Shown here in pieces: positions 1-11,079 of a stretch of 64,000 nucleotides of DNA. The position numbers and the translations under genes are program-made. Numbering within the stretch: the first letter of the stretch is position 1; each line of letters opens with the position of its first letter. The stretch covers positions 124,001 to 188,000 of the forward strand of contig NBIV01000095.1 in NCBI GenBank assembly GCA_003194525.1, written 5' to 3'. This stretch comes from Gracilariopsis chorda. Its lineage: Eukaryota; Rhodophyta; Florideophyceae; Gracilariales; Gracilariaceae. Below the pieces are notes generated by a model. It was not told the origin of the DNA, searched no databases, and worked only from the letters and a program-made list of their open reading frames with translations.

Positions 1-199
1 TTCAGTTTTTCTCGTGGCCAATCCACTACTATGGGGTACTTTTTACCGTCCCGACGTACTGAAGTCACAGTCTATTCGATATATGTCTAGTAAATAGTGT
101 CCGTCATCATGCACGGTACTTCTTCTTCTAGGGGGACTGTATCCTGTCCATCCGTTCGGACAGTAGAAAGCGCATCCGTCACTTGGTGCTTCATTTTCG

Positions 200-1486
200 G
201 TCAGTATAATAGGTTGAAATCATACTCCATGAGACGGAGTCTCCATTTCGTTAACTTTTTGTACACATCTGCCAAGTTCAAAATCCATCTTAATGAATGA
301 TGGACGGTACGGAGTGTGAACCGTGTTCCTTCCAAGTACGTTCGGAGGTGGAGACTGGCCCAAAAGATGGCACAAAAATCCCGTTCGGTGGCAGAGTAGG
401 GCCGCTCGGGCTTTGTTGGTGAGAGGCTCGAATAACCGATTTGGCAAAGGTCGCTCTCCGGCTGTTCTTGGAGGAGAAAGCATCTGGCCTGGTTATTGCA
501 AGCATCCGTGTCTAGGACTCATGTATGGCCGTTTCCGGGCAGTGCAAGTATACGTGGGCGTATGAGCGGTTGAGATAACTCGTCAAATGCTTCGTGTTCC
601 TTATCGGTTAGAGTATCGACCTCGACCGGCTGCTCCTTTCCCAGTTTCCGAGTAAGTGGGCTAGCGATGGGCGCAAATTTCTCTTAAAACCGGCGAAATA
701 CGTTACAGAAACCCAGGAATGACCTGAGCTTTGCCTGGTTTGTGGAGGGCTTTGCTTTTATCAAAGCGTCGCAAGTTTTACTAGATACTTGCAATATGCC
801 CGGACGGATAATGTGGACGAGGTAGTCCATCACCTGGTGGCAGAAATGGCACTTCTTCATCTGTAGCGTAATGCCGGCCGAACGAAGCAGTTCCAATACG
901 GTCTGTAAATGTCCGAAGTAATCTTGAACCGATTAAGAATATATAATGATGTCGTCTAGGTAAACTAGAGTGAGCTGCCATTTAACCCGTGAAAGGATAA
1001 TATCGAGCGCCCTCTGAAAGGGAGCAGGTGCCTTTTTGAGACCGAAAGGCATTAAAACATAACAAACAGTCCCATGCGAGAAATGAAATTTGTTCTATAT
1101 CGGTCGGACTCATCAACTTCGCATCTCCAATAACCGCTATTGGCATCGAAGGAGGTGAATACCACTACATCTCATAAGGAGTCGATGCACTCATCCATCT
1201 TCGGTGTGAGTTAAGTATCCCGTATGCTCATCGCGTTAAGGTGGCGGTAGTCAACGCAGAAGCGTAGATTGACGTCCTTGTTCGGCGCCAATACGACAGG
1301 ACCTGCCCATTCTGCTGAAGATGGCTCTATTACACCCGCGCGGAGTTGCTTTGTAACTTCTTCCATTTCTACTTCATTCAGTTTTTTTTTCCTGCACGGT
1401 AAGGCATCTCGAAGACGGGTTTGGAATCTAACTCCAGGAGTATGTGGTTTTTGGCAATTGTGATGAACCCCAGGTGCCCATCCCAC
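200..1486 (-). pseudogene. gypsy reverse transcriptase and RNase H remnant
   Basis: Minus-strand fragments give the full RT motif series. There is an N-terminal block with WAGPVVLAPNKD and FCVDYRHLN (about 1360-1220), the MPFGLKKAPAPFQR block near 1050-1005, and the catalytic YLDD at 951-962. The thumb follows with MKKCHFC and LRSFLGFCNVFRRF near 870-690. RNase H follows at about 600-300, with a DTDAC motif at about 498-512 and a later YSATERDF phrase. In-frame stops lie just after YLDD and just before DTDAC, and the phase changes more than once, so the copy is dead. RT and RNase H copy the element RNA into DNA in the cytoplasmic particle. Confidence 0.88.
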
Positions 1487-1547
1487 ATTTCCGCAAATGA
1501 TTCAAGAAAGTCGGTGATTCTTTCCCGTCCGGTCTCGTATTTTTCTC

Positions 1548-2324
1548 CTATACAGACTTTATTCTTACGATCGTCGGGCTTGGCTGTGTCGGGCTTCTGT
1601 GCCCGATTGGATTGTGAGGGAGTGTCTCCCCCCTCCCCAGTTTCTTTGGGGTTCGGGACATTAAGGAGATCTGTGCGGGCATAGCCAGCCCGACTATGAT
1701 GTTCTTTGCTAGATGGATGGGTGCATGTACGAAATTGTAGACGAGTACTTGAAATGACCGCTGTGGTATAAGTTCTATAACGCCATTTGCCATGAGCACC
1801 AGGCGTTTCCTGACCGTTCTCGGATTGAATTGGAGGAAGGAAAGTCCTCCAACGTTGGATGATACCTGCACTTCCGCTTGGGTCATAGGTGGTATACTAA
1901 CCACTCGGGCCACTCGAATCTTCTTGGAGGTCAAGTAATCCGTTGTTAAGAAAGACGAGTGAACGTTTTTGGTTCGAAACCACGCGGTTGCCGAAAGTAA
2001 AGCAACCGGTCGGTAATGGTGGAAAGCAAACTGTTTCCGCTATGGGTGCACGGCATCCTTGTGATTGTCAATTAAGGTTGTTCCTAACAAGCACGATGTG
2101 GCTAGGTTTGTTGAGACCGGGAAATGGTCCCACACTTCTAGGTTAACGATTCGGATAAAAAGACGGATGGCTCTCAAAGTTTGCATACGGTTACGGGACC
2201 CATCCGTTATGCGAGGGTGCGGTTTTGTTAGCAACTTTGACTGCCATCCGGGCAGAAGGGCGTTCGCATGGATAAGGCTTGGTCCTGCGCCGGTATCAAA
2301 AACACCGGTGACGGGAACTTGCAT
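1548..2324 (-). pseudogene. gypsy aspartic protease region
   Basis: The minus-strand frame starting near 2324 opens with VTGVFDTGAGPSLI. It carries the D-T-G-A active-site signature of retropepsins preceded by hydrophobic residues, followed about 70 residues later by a LLGTTLI stretch that matches the usual second hydrophobic-glycine motif. A neighbouring frame at 1548-1934 continues toward reverse transcriptase and is probably the linker between protease and RT. The frame changes between the two parts, consistent with decay. It sits directly between the gag remnant and RT, as expected for this superfamily. Confidence 0.7.
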
Positions 2325-2329
2325 CTAAT

Positions 2330-4667
2330 AGTAGAGGCTAATGGAAAAGAGGACTTTGTAATGAGCTCCACTGAACAGCATTACCTGGTCGATCTCGGGC
2401 TTTTGTTTTACGTCCATGCAGTCATCTTTCTTTGAAGCCGGCGTTTTCGATTCGTATTCATTATGGGGCCGCACGATCTTCTCATTGAGGCTTTTCGCCC
2501 TCGGAGGGTGCGTCGCCTCTACGCACCCTCCGGGTAGTTTTCCAGAGCGAGTAGCGTGTCCTCGCTCATCAGCTGGAATGATTGGCCTTGTATTCATGGT
2601 CGAGCTCGAGGTTGAGTTTAGATCTGATGCTGACCGTGGCGCATACCCACATTAGCCCGTGCGGAGCGGGCGTTGCTAGCATTACCGGACGGGCTTCTTA
2701 GAAAGTTGTAATATCCTTCCTCACGACTTAGGGTATAATTATCTTCCCATGCGGCCAAGAGAGCAGCACGTACCTCCAGTGCTAACATCTTAAAATGGAC
2801 TGGTTCTCGGGAAATGCAAATCTGACACTGTTTATTCAACACCCGTGCGGATATGGGTGCCGCACCTCTTGCTAGTGCGGCAAACTGAACCTCCCGAGAG
2901 GAATGAGAAGTATTGAACGTTAATGTAGTGGTAAGAGACGGTAAACTGCTACTGCTACCGACCGCAAACATTTGGCCCTCCGCAACTTCTGAATCATTTT
3001 CGCCCGAGTCGGTCTCTAGGCTCATCACTCGTGAGCGTGTGCCACGGCGTTGAGTTGGAAGAAAGTCCGTGCGGATTGATTGCTGTCTGGCTGCACGGTG
3101 CGTCTCGCCATACGACTCCATGTATCGGGCCAACGCTTACAGCCCGATGTGCGGGTGAGTTGTCAGATGATTTCTGACTTTCGACCGTATGGAGGGCAGC
3201 AAGTTCTCTACATAGATGGATTTTGAACGTCGATCTGAAAACACATTCCCGCAACGGAGAGCTTTATCTCAGAGCTCCTGGACGAAACCCGTTTCGTAAA
3301 TACCCGATGATTGCCAATAGGTCGTCACTTTGGAGTATGCGTCTGCGATAACCTCGTCGTTCGCCTATGCAGCAAACAGAAAATTGACCACTTCCGGGTA
3401 CGTACGCAACGTTTCCCGCTGACGGATGTCTACCAAATTGGATTCTCCCGCAATACGATATTGAAACACTGCATGTGCAGGTACAGTCAGATAAAACTGG
3501 AATCACCAGACAGCGGCTTCCACTGGCATCCTATCGTGGTTGCATGCGGTCTTAAACCGATATAAAAATCCAAATACCGCAATATGGTCTGACCTGGAGA
3601 ACAGGAACTCCTTGAGCTGGACACCCAGTTTGTTGTCTTAGCGGCCAACTTCCTTGGCCACCAGGGCATCATACCGTTCGGACTTCTTGAGAACGCGATA
3701 CGAGCTGTAGTCAAATGCCTTCTTAAACAGGTCGTTGAGGCCCTTCAGCCTTTTAAGCGACCATTTGCCCGAACGGTGATGCGATCCTTGCGAGTTGTCG
3801 CTTGCTCCTTTGTCCAAATCGGAGGAGTCCTCTTCGGATTATGATGCTTCCTCTTGGTCTGTATCTGAGTCTGAATGGTTATATATGCGTTGGAAGCGGG
3901 AAGCTTTCTTCTTGCTACAGCTTCGGGGATCCGAATCAGACGGTTTACCCTAACTCTCACGCCTGTTGCAGTCTGAACTGCCCTCATCGGAACTACTATC
4001 GTCGGGATCTACGTTCGGATCTGAATGACTGGGGATTGCCGGGAGATAGACCGTTTGGGAATTACTCCATTCATTCCGGTCTAAAATACCTCTACCGCGC
4101 TCAAGGGCCGTTGCCGTGCCCGTACGGTTGGTGTCAAAATTTTAAGGTGTCTGAGTGACATTACGTCTCTCAGACGACAGCTGATGTGTCCGACCCGTCT
4201 CGGTTCCCGTGCGGTCGACGCTTGGCTGGTGACATGACATCACTTCCTCGGTGACCGTGCAGACTCTCTCAGTTGCCCGATGTCTCAGTACCTGAGGCAT
4301 CTGTTCGTAAAAGTATTCCTCGACCGCTATTGGACCCGGGTCTTGAGTTCCGTGCGGATGAATACAGACAGTTTGGTCCGAATTCGGTCCCACAGGTCGC
4401 CAAATCCTATGTTCCCGATCGTTGTGGTTTGGAAGGACGCTCCTGCACCACTCTTTTTTGTTGGCAACTGAGATGCAGGCTGCTCGGGTGGTTTTTAGAA
4501 GGACGCTGCCGCGCTTCCTGCGCGCAGCAGTGACTCAGAGTTGTCCATGACGAACGGGTAGAGTGCAGAGGCACTCCTGGATATTCAGTTTGAGATTCAA
4601 GGAGTGTCAATAGCCGCCGCTGAAGTTCTCTGCGTTTTCGTAACGTGTATGGCTGTTCTAATGCCAT
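2330..4667 (-). pseudogene. gypsy gag remnant
   Basis: The best preserved block is at about 3730-3310 on the minus strand. It reads as a retrotransposon gag with the phrases KLGVQLKEFLFS and IAVFGFLYRF, followed by a conserved tyrosine-proline-glutamate-valine stretch, as in capsid-like gag domains of Ty3/gypsy elements. A second block at 2618-3133 is the C-terminal gag part, with a small CxxC pair. The frame is interrupted several times and must be stitched from different phases, so it cannot encode an intact protein. Near 2502-2532, at the gag-protease junction, a 12-bp perfect inverted repeat with a 7-base loop is present. Limits of the gene are inferred from where similarity fades. Confidence 0.6.
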
Positions 4668-4699
4668 GCGAACTAACCTGAGTTGGTAGTTTCGTGATT

Positions 4700-6589
4700 C
4701 TAGATTCTATTACTGGTCTTGGATTGGTCTTCTAGATCTGGAAATCAATTTGGAGAAAAGTAATGCTTATTATGAGATAGAGAGCGGTCGAAAGTACTTC
4801 AGAGTTTAGTAGAGAGAGTTCGTAGGAAGCCCGGGCGGACGGTGGGCTCAATAATCTAAAAGTTCAAAGTCAGCAAACGCCAGTCAATGCCTACGGAATG
4901 GACGGGCAACTCCCTCAAGCGTGGTCTAGAACCATGCGTAGAGTGTAGGCAGTCGTGCACTGATATAATTTTACCGTACGGGTTCGTAAAAGAGGCTAGT
5001 GGATTGTTTTCATCCCCAATTTGAACAAAAAACTAGTCAGCTTTGTGCAAAGACCTCTCGCTATACTGACAGTGGAGGCGCTGCCCGCGTGGGATAAGTA
5101 AAATGACGGGATGTGCCGCAGAAACACTGCACGCAGCCTGCCATTCTTCAGTAGCCCTGCAGCCTGCCAAGCACTACCCTATCTACTCTAAATGAATTAT
5201 AAAAAGTATTACGTACCACTCTACGAAAATATCAGCCCCTCATCCCATAACAGCACATACCTCTCCTGTACAGTATTCCCACACGTGGCGCTTGCCACGT
5301 TTGCCACATTGTTGCCCGATCGGTTTCGGGCATCCGCTTACGGCTGCGTTTGGCCATTATTATCTGTGCAACCATACAGGTAGCTAACTTAGACATGATC
5401 AGGAGTGTGCAAGGACGGTTGCAACGTGGAAGAAATGAGCACAACTCGAGTTTTCCTTCATGCGCAATTAGGTTTTCGGCGTCCGGAAGAAGACATCCTT
5501 CGCGATTCAGACCCTTTTGTTTGTCTCAGATTGTCGGTAGACACTAACTTTTCCATCTGAGTACTTTGATACCCTCGAAGAGTTTGGTGCACGCATTTCT
5601 ACAGATTTTCTGATAGGACTCGAAGGCTATGCCATCCAAAAACATTACTATTATCATCGTTTGAGATCCTGAGATCTCTGAGATCAAATCCGAGATGGGG
5701 AGGATATTTCTTGCATTCGAACACAACTACAACTCTTATTTGGACAAAGTTTACGAGGCCGACCAGGAAAAAATTCAGCAGCAAGCTCACCCAGCCAGCT
5801 TTTGGGCAGGCGTCGAACCTGAACTTCGAAAATCATACTTGTTTCGAAGGCATTTAATGACATGGATAATATTGACGACATCCTTGCAAATATCTTCAAA
5901 GACTAGATCACAAGTCGTTCTCACAACTCTGTAACGGAAATGGATGGACAGGTGATAGATGCACTGAAACGTGTGTAGCTCAGGATTACGAAATCCCCAT
6001 GGAGCTCTATTAGGTCTTCTAAACTAGTCCCTACTAAATTGGTACGAAACAGGGCCTGTCAATTTCGTATTCGATTCCACACCGAGAGCATCCCCGTGTG
6101 GAATCGATTACCTAACCTCCCAAACAGGCTGCTAAAGACTATAGAGCTATGTTGGACGAAAGCTAAATGGAGAAACGATTGAACTCAATAGGTAATTTTA
6201 GCCGTGCAGCGAATTTTTGAAGGCACCACAGAAGTAGATTTATTTTGAGCCATTTTTGGCTGTGGTGAGCTTCAACATATCTGGCCGGTGCCACTTCGGC
6301 ATAGGCGATCTTCATAGGTTGGTCTCTTGACCAACTGCCGCATTACTCCTGTTCAACTCCAGACACCTTGTGGCTTTCTGGCAACAAATGCGGACGGTGC
6401 TATTTTGGCAAAGGCAATCATCGTCATTATTTCTGTTGATCAACTGATGCATCACTCCCATTGGGTGAAGATACTCGTAGCCCTTCAATCATCTTCCCAC
6501 CACTCCCGGGAACAGTCTGTATTTTCTGGATCTTTCTGTAGGATCTCAGTTTTTCTGTGCCCTTGGTCTTGGCTTGTTAGCCTTAACCA
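4700..6589. other. Gene-free stretch between gypsy relic and Helitron A
   Basis: About 1.9 kb with only short reading frames in all phases and no recognisable domain. It should contain the 5' LTR and leader of the minus-strand gypsy relic, but I could not find a second LTR copy to delimit it. A 79-codon frame at 5695-5934 shows no family resemblance and is not called. Confidence 0.5.
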
Positions 6590-6890
6590 TCTCTCCATTC
6601 TATACATTTACAAGCGTATCAGGGGGTATATTTTGATCGAATGGAGGCGTTGCGCCAATAGACACACGCGCACGCCCCCGTACGCGAGTGCAAAAACCTC
6701 TCTTGGCGCAACGCCTCCCTTCCACTCAAAGCGTTTAGCAGCAGCAGCAAAACTCAAATCTCATTGGCTGCTGCTGCATGCTGCTGCATCTTGGCTGCTG
6801 CTGCATGCTGCTGCATCTTGGCTGCTGCTGCATGCTGCTGCATCTTGACTGCTTCTGATGCTGAGTGGCTGGCACTACAATAAATGACTG
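6590..6890 (+). repeat. Left terminal region of Helitron A with inverted repeat and CTG repeats
   Basis: This block recurs at the right side of the element (13237-13470), and diverged versions flank copy B. It contains a nearly perfect 20-bp inverted repeat (6639-6658 against 6703-6722, 19 of 20 paired). Then follow three direct repeats of about 27 bp built on GCTGCTGCTGCATGCTGCTG between about 6768 and 6848. Downstream, short TGGCTGGCACT-like motifs occur in both orientations. Confidence 0.75.
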
Positions 6891-7161
6891 CAGTGCCGAC
6901 CACTCAGCAGCAGCAGCTGGCTTGTGCAACACGTGCCTGGCATGTCGCAGTGCACCAGTGTAGAACATTTCACAGAGCATATATACTGCACTGGCGCAGA
7001 GCAAAAAGCATCTTCCTTGCTGACCCTAACCACTATTTTGCGTCCCATTCAGGTTTGCCCAGTAGCGCAGTGTCCTAAACTTTTGCTGATTTGGGCACTA
7101 TTGCTGGCCTGGGACCTAGGCAAGGCCGAGCTCGTGTGCAGGTCGCCACAAGAGTAACCCA

Positions 7162-7488
7162 CTAAGTTCCATGGATCTTGGAAAGGTCAGGTGCTCCTCT
7201 GAGGTATACTGGTTTTCTTATGGCGATCGGGAAGTCTGAAGGTTTCCCGGACCTAATAACAGCTTGCTGTGCAGGGTCCGGGGCGGGCGACTTGTCGTAC
7301 CTCTTGGGGCCGGAAAGCACATTTCGGTGTGTGAGTAAAGGCACACCAATTCTTTCAACCAGACGAGGATTTAGCATCAAACGCCTTGAAAACTGGCTGG
7401 GCACACTCCGCCCGTCATAATTCAACAGGAGTGTGCCGAGAGTTCCTGTGCTGCGCACGACTGCATCGGGTAAATATAAGTCTTGCAG
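7162..7488 (-). CDS. Conserved antisense reading frame in Helitron A leader (unknown function)
   Basis: A 109-codon open frame runs opposite to the Rep gene, in the leader between the terminal region and the Rep N-terminus. I recognise no domain. Support comes from copy B: the same frame (29899-30228) aligns over its whole length without an indel except one extra codon before the stop. Many differences between copies fall at third codon positions, for example GTC to GTT, GAC to GAT, AGA to AGG and AAT to AAC. The frame has no ATG: it begins after a stop at LQDLYL. It may therefore be the last exon of a spliced gene, with a candidate acceptor at the shared CTGCAAG. Conserved phrases include RSTGTL, RLM, VERIG and RSGKPSDF. 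Confidence 0.45.
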   Translation of the reverse strand: MQDLYLPDAVVRSTGTLGTLLLNYDGRSVPSQFSRRLMLNPRLVERIGVPLLTHRNVLSGPKRYDKSPAPDPAQQAVIRSGKPSDFPIAIRKPVYLRGAPDLSKIHGT

Positions 7489-7655
7489 CAATCTTTTTCA
7501 TTGCTCATGCAACTAGGCCCGGTGGTTGCAAAGCAACAAAATGCAACCAGTTCTTCACTTTCAAATTTTTGTTAAACTGGAAACTATTCTGGAACTCTGG
7601 CAAATGTTATAGGGGTTTAGAAAAATAGAATACTTTTTTATTTTTGTAAATTGAT

Positions 7656-8702
7656 ATGGCGCGAAGAGGTCCGCGCAAGAATTCTGGTGAGGCCAGAGCG
7701 AGTTCTGGAGGTGCCAGAGCAAATTCTGGAGGTGCCAGGGCGAATTCTGGAGGTGCCAGCGCAAAGTCTGGAGACACCCGGGCGAACTCGGGAGGGACCA
7801 GAGTAAACTCAGGGGGGGCAAGGCCAGGAGCTGGACGACCTCGACGGTTACCAGTTCTTCTTGCTCCAGATGAGATGCCGGTAAATGAGAGTGGAGCACA
7901 CGTGCCAGGACCCATTGTTCCAGCCGTGAAAGAGGACAAACTTACTCCTGCACCTACTTGCATCGCTGGGGCAAGTCGTTTCAGGCCAACATCACAACCA
8001 AGTTCCTCTCTTATGCCTCCATCTCTCCCACCAATGCTTTCGCCTGCTGTCGTTGATGAAGGCAACACTACCGTGGAGACAGATGCGCTTCCTCTGCCAC
8101 AAGGTGAAGACGAAGAACAAATGCCCGTTCCGATGGAACTGGAAGATAGCGAGATCAATCCTGCTCCCTCACAGCCGCCGCAGCAGCCTTCTCTGCCGCA
8201 AGTTGAAGAAGAACAACAGATGACCATTCCGATGGAAGTGGAAGAGGATGAGATAACTCCCGCCCCCTCACAGCCGCCACAGCAACCTGCTTTCCCGCAG
8301 GCTGAACAAGAAGAAGAACAGATGCCAGTTTCCGTGGAAGTTGAAGAGGATGAGATCACTAATGCTCCCTTACACACGCCGAACCAGCAGCCACAGCACC
8401 CACAGCAGCAGCTTGCTAAGAATATCATGCACTATGCTGGACGTCCGGATCGAGGACTGTATCCAGTGAAATACGCGTCAAATCCCGTGACAGATGAAGC
8501 TTGGAACGATCCAGCCATCCGTGCAAGCGTTCCTGAGTTTGAGACGCTTTACACTGCAGGTCAAAGGCGATGCGTAAGATGCAGCGAGCACACACACACG
8601 CTCTCTTCCTGCACGTACCCGGACTGGAAATTGAGAATTCATAGCTGCAAGTACTGCGGATGCGTTTTGCTTGGCAAGGAGACCAATGGAGTGTGCTGTT
8701 GA
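7656..8702 (+). CDS. Helitron A Rep N-terminal region (low-complexity plus zinc finger)
   Basis: The ATG at 7656 opens 348 codons. Residues about 8-50 are a G-A-R-A-N-S-G repeat, followed by GAGRPRR, a basic nucleic-acid-binding-like tail. Residues about 150-250 are acidic and proline/glutamine-rich, with three degenerate units (EEEQMP..E..EDEI..APSQPPQQP). The end has a cysteine cluster (RRCVRCSEH, then CKYCGCVLLGKE and a terminal CC) resembling the zinc finger that precedes Rep in Helitron proteins. A TGA at 8700-8702 interrupts the frame directly after CC. The same phase continues for about 119 codons with Helitron-like content, so this is the truncated head of one long polyprotein rather than a separate gene. 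Confidence 0.6.
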   Translation: MARRGPRKNSGEARASSGGARANSGGARANSGGASAKSGDTRANSGGTRVNSGGARPGAGRPRRLPVLLAPDEMPVNESGAHVPGPIVPAVKEDKLTPAPTCIAGASRFRPTSQPSSSLMPPSLPPMLSPAVVDEGNTTVETDALPLPQGEDEEQMPVPMELEDSEINPAPSQPPQQPSLPQVEEEQQMTIPMEVEEDEITPAPSQPPQQPAFPQAEQEEEQMPVSVEVEEDEITNAPLHTPNQQPQHPQQQLAKNIMHYAGRPDRGLYPVKYASNPVTDEAWNDPAIRASVPEFETLYTAGQRRCVRCSEHTHTLSSCTYPDWKLRIHSCKYCGCVLLGKETNGVCC

Positions 8703-10761
8703 ATGAAAAAAATGTCAGGGCGGGGCATCACATTCCACAGAAGGCATAGCAGCGAGTTGGATCGCAGTCGTTATAGCCTGAGAGCCTTTCACAGCTATTT
8801 ACTCAACGTGAATACCCTCTTGGCGACGACGCAAGCGTTCATGGACATGTTGTATGTGACGGGGGCGCTCCTCCGTTTCTCAGACTTGTTGGAAACGCAG
8901 CTCTTGTTCTGCTCATGCAGAACCAGAACAACACGCGCTACAGCTTTCTGTGGAGTACCGGTCCGCCTTCCTTGGATCCATCTCACTATGCGCGTGCCAA
9001 TCTGCGTGCGTTCATTCAGGAAATCTACTTTTGATACATCACACCCAAGTTGTTTGATCTGATCTAGCTGAAGCCGGACGTGGTGCGTGAAAGTTACCGA
9101 GACATGCTTAGCACGCAACAGCATCCACAACAACAACAAAAAAAAGCGGATACTGCCGCGCCGAAGATATCAGTGTGCAAGCAGCGGAGCAAGAAGTAGT
9201 CATACGTGGATAAGAAGGAACCTGAAGTGTTACAGTCAGTGCTCCTCATGACGCTGCTGGCCCTGTCCTTGAAGATTTTCTTGGTGGGGGGCCAACCATG
9301 ATGACAACGCTCGTGGTTGATCCAACTGGTCTGTACCGAGTGTAGTCTCAAGTACCACGCTTAGTAGAATGAACCGTAACAGAAGACCACGCTGCAGTGA
9401 TTACTGCTGCCGCTACTGGAGCAGGGATGACTGAGAATGCCGCAAACAATGCGCAAGTGCAGTACCGACTTCTAAAACCGGCATCCAAACTTGCAGAGAC
9501 GGGAACTTTCCCTCTTCTCTGCCCGTACGGTGATCACCACGAACCGTTTGGCATTGGCCTGTTTCTGGATGCAAGAAACTCCACACAGCAGAGTTCAGGT
9601 CTCAGCGTCAACGAGTGAAAGCTCCAAAAGCTCACCCGGGCTGAGAACGAGAAGCAACGTCTGTACACAGACCACGTCCTTATAAACCGTGGATCTTTGA
9701 TATAGATGCAGATGCTTCGCACGCACAAAAACATTGAAGACATGCGACTACGTTTCCTGGAGAGAGAACAACAGGCACGTATTGTACAAGAGCAAAAGAT
9801 CCAGCAAGCACAACAACAAACAGCTCATGTGTCCCCATCAAAGTTCGCACAAATGGGACGCATATTTCTGCCTGATGACTCGGTCAACTCAGCAGCGTAC
9901 TGGAAAAACCAGCATATGGATGCACAAGCGATCGTGGCGCGAGGAGTACCGCAATTTCTGTTCATTACAATCACCATGAGCATCTGGCGAGAGGACATCC
10001 AGCGCTTTGGGATGGATGCAACTAATCTTGGCGCATGTACGGCACAAAGTAACCACAGTCGACCATTTGATCGACTGGATCTGATTGCGAAGGTGTATAG
10101 CCAGTACGCAAGCGAGTACATGAAAGACCTGGAAAATAAATCGGAGCACATGTTTCGAATAAAGTGCCTAGGGGTTGCATCAAAGCTGGAGTTTCAAGAA
10201 CGCAATGTGCCTCATCACCACATGCTCGTGTGGCTCGAAAAAGGCGTGATTGAAGAATTTGTTGTGATCTACGAGCTGATACGTGCAGAGCTTCCCCTTT
10301 CAGGAGAAGAGGACGCGTTGGGTGGCCTCATTCATTCTATGCACAGGCACCGCCACTCCCCCTATTGTCTGAATCGCACTGGGTGGTGCAATTTTAGAGA
10401 CGACAGCAACATGATGGTGCTAGAGACGTACACTGGAGAAGGCATGAATCGCGTGGTGTAACGCAGAACAATGCAAGAAGACCTCAAGATTGTGCCATAC
10501 AACCCAAATTTGCCCAAAAAGTACCACTCTCATATCAACGTAGAACGCTCACAAGGAGAGGGCGCAGTGCCTTATCTGATGAAGTACGCGTTTAGGCAGC
10601 CCAAAGCTCAGAAGGTGGTGCTAAATGTGAGTGGTGCTAATGAAACAGGCACACAGAACGAGCAGCAACAAGAGCCGCAGGCGCAGAACGACATTCGTGC
10701 GTACAAACGAGCGCGTGTGGTGGGCGCTGTCAACGCAGCTTTGAGAATTTTTGAGTCTTGA
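8703..10761 (+). pseudogene. Helitron A Rep (HUH endonuclease) region, broken
   Basis: Fragments in changing phases spell a Helitron_like_N domain. PLLCPYGDHHEPFG near 9507-9550 corresponds to the family YPLLFPYG phrase. The frame 9706-10461 has FLFITITMSIWREDIQ, the RLDLIAKVY phrase, and the HUH-type metal-binding motif as NVPHHHMLVW (about 10204-10233). The frame 10471-10761 carries IVPYNPNLPKKYHSHINVE and the tyrosine pair in YLMKYAF, the position of the catalytic tyrosines, ending in ALRIFE. Rep nicks and joins single strands during rolling-circle transposition. Stops at 8700, near 9037 and at 10459 and several shifts mean this copy is not functional. Confidence 0.85.
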
Positions 10762-11079
10762 TATGTTCACATCGTACCAAGAGTAGAATGACGGGCCATT
10801 CACTTGGAAGGAGAGCGAAAGTTTCTGCTCAGAGGTCCAAATGAAATCCATTCTGCATCGCCACCGTCTACGTTGGAGAGATACTTTGCAAGGCCCGAAG
10901 CATATGCGAACCTCTGCTACCATTCTTACTTTAAAAAAGTTCTATTGTATGGCACGCTTCCAACCCGTGTGCGTAATCAATAAGACGGAGACAGCACTCA
11001 TGTGCCGACAGACGAGTGCGATCCGCCCATGTACGGGGTAGAGCGCACGGAAGACGAGCAGTGTGTCGCAAGCATCTGA

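Larger units (their letters stand above)
1..4700 (-). mobile_element. Degenerate Ty3/gypsy LTR retrotransposon (internal part, truncated by window edge)
   Basis: On the minus strand, reading from about 4700 down to 1, the order is gag-like, protease, reverse transcriptase, RNase H, which is the Ty3/gypsy order. Frames are broken by several stops and shifts, so this is a relic. Integrase would lie beyond the left edge, and no LTR could be identified on the right side of gag. The right boundary is approximate. Confidence is high for the superfamily and low for the ends. Confidence 0.85.

Noticed and set aside
7607..8428. 273-codon serine/cysteine/glycine-rich minus-strand frame (and its equivalent at 30528-31211)
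   Set aside because: It is the complement of the repetitive GARANSGG and acidic-proline part of the Helitron protein; the low-complexity content is a mirror of the sense repeat.
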